From: an uncultured Lachnospiraceae bacterium
GTDB taxonomy: Bacteria; Bacillota; Clostridia; Lachnospirales; Lachnospiraceae
Length of the DNA stretch: 6,187 nt
Direction of reading: 5' to 3'
Assembly: GCA_958405355.1 (NCBI GenBank)
Contig: CATYEA010000119.1
Coordinates: 1-6,187, forward strand
The translations under genes and the position numbers were made by a program. The notes beneath the pieces were generated by a model that was not told where the DNA came from, did not search any database, and saw nothing but the letters and a program-made list of their open reading frames with translations. Positions 6,135-6,187 of the stretch are shown piece by piece (the first letter of the stretch is position 1; each line of letters begins with the position of its first letter).

Positions 6135-6187
6135 TTGTTAAGTTTATCCAAAATAGGATAATAACAGTATAATAATTTATTGTTTTT
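6135..6187. promoter_or_regulatory. pepF upstream region with possible divergent promoters
   Basis: This A/T-rich edge region contains the inverted repeat TTATCC-AAAATA-GGATAA (6144-6161). On the + strand, TTGTTA (6135-6140) and GATAAT (6157-6162) at 16-base spacing resemble the permease promoter and could drive a gene to the right of the window. On the minus strand, TATACT (6171-6166) is a plausible -10 for pepF, but its -35 would lie beyond the window end. These are weak calls. Confidence 0.35.

Noticed and set aside
4368..6172. Short open frames on both strands within pepF
   Set aside because: They are shadows of the intact oligoendopeptidase gene, with no family resemblance and no convincing ribosome binding sites.

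Overview
The window looks like chromosomal DNA of a low-to-moderate GC anaerobic Firmicute, probably class Clostridia and plausibly Lachnospiraceae. This is inferred from strong AGGAGG-type ribosome binding sites, SigA-type promoters with A/T-rich flanks, and the protein families present. Genus and species cannot be read from the sequence. No mobile element, tRNA, rRNA or CRISPR array was found, and coding density is high.

Layout. Bases 2-886 (+) are the C-terminal part of the chaperone HtpG, cut by the window edge. A clear SigA promoter (912-939) then drives a probable two-gene operon on the + strand. The first gene is an ArsP_2-type polytopic membrane permease with a His/Cys-rich metal-binding loop. 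The second is a small membrane protein of the signal peptidase II (LspA) fold in which one of the two catalytic aspartates is glutamate. A 13-bp-stem terminator at 2376-2413 ends this operon and, read from the other side, also ends the convergent minus-strand genes.

The minus strand carries, in transcription order, pepF (oligoendopeptidase F, 6117 to 4315), then glnK (a PII signalling protein, 4086 to 3748) and amt (ammonium channel, 3693 to 2452). glnK-amt is the classic nitrogen pair: PII senses ATP/ADP and 2-oxoglutarate and gates the ammonium channel through its T-loop. Between pepF and glnK lies an A/T-rich spacer with a good minus-strand promoter (4208-4235). A structured leader of about 115 nt follows it.

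The most interesting items are the following. (1) The glnK-amt leader has a terminator-like hairpin and U-tract placed downstream of the glnK promoter, with a duplicated 11-nt segment and alternative pairings, which suggests transcription attenuation of ammonium uptake. (2) The same leader contains a tiny open frame with four consecutive Arg codons starting at the predicted transcript 5' end. (3) The LspA paralogue has an Asp-to-Glu change at a catalytic position and is co-transcribed with a metal permease. (4) A similar TATCC...TAGGATAATA inverted-repeat element occurs at the permease promoter and in the pepF upstream region. None of these amounts to a proven new system; the attenuator and the LspA-like/permease pair are the best candidates.
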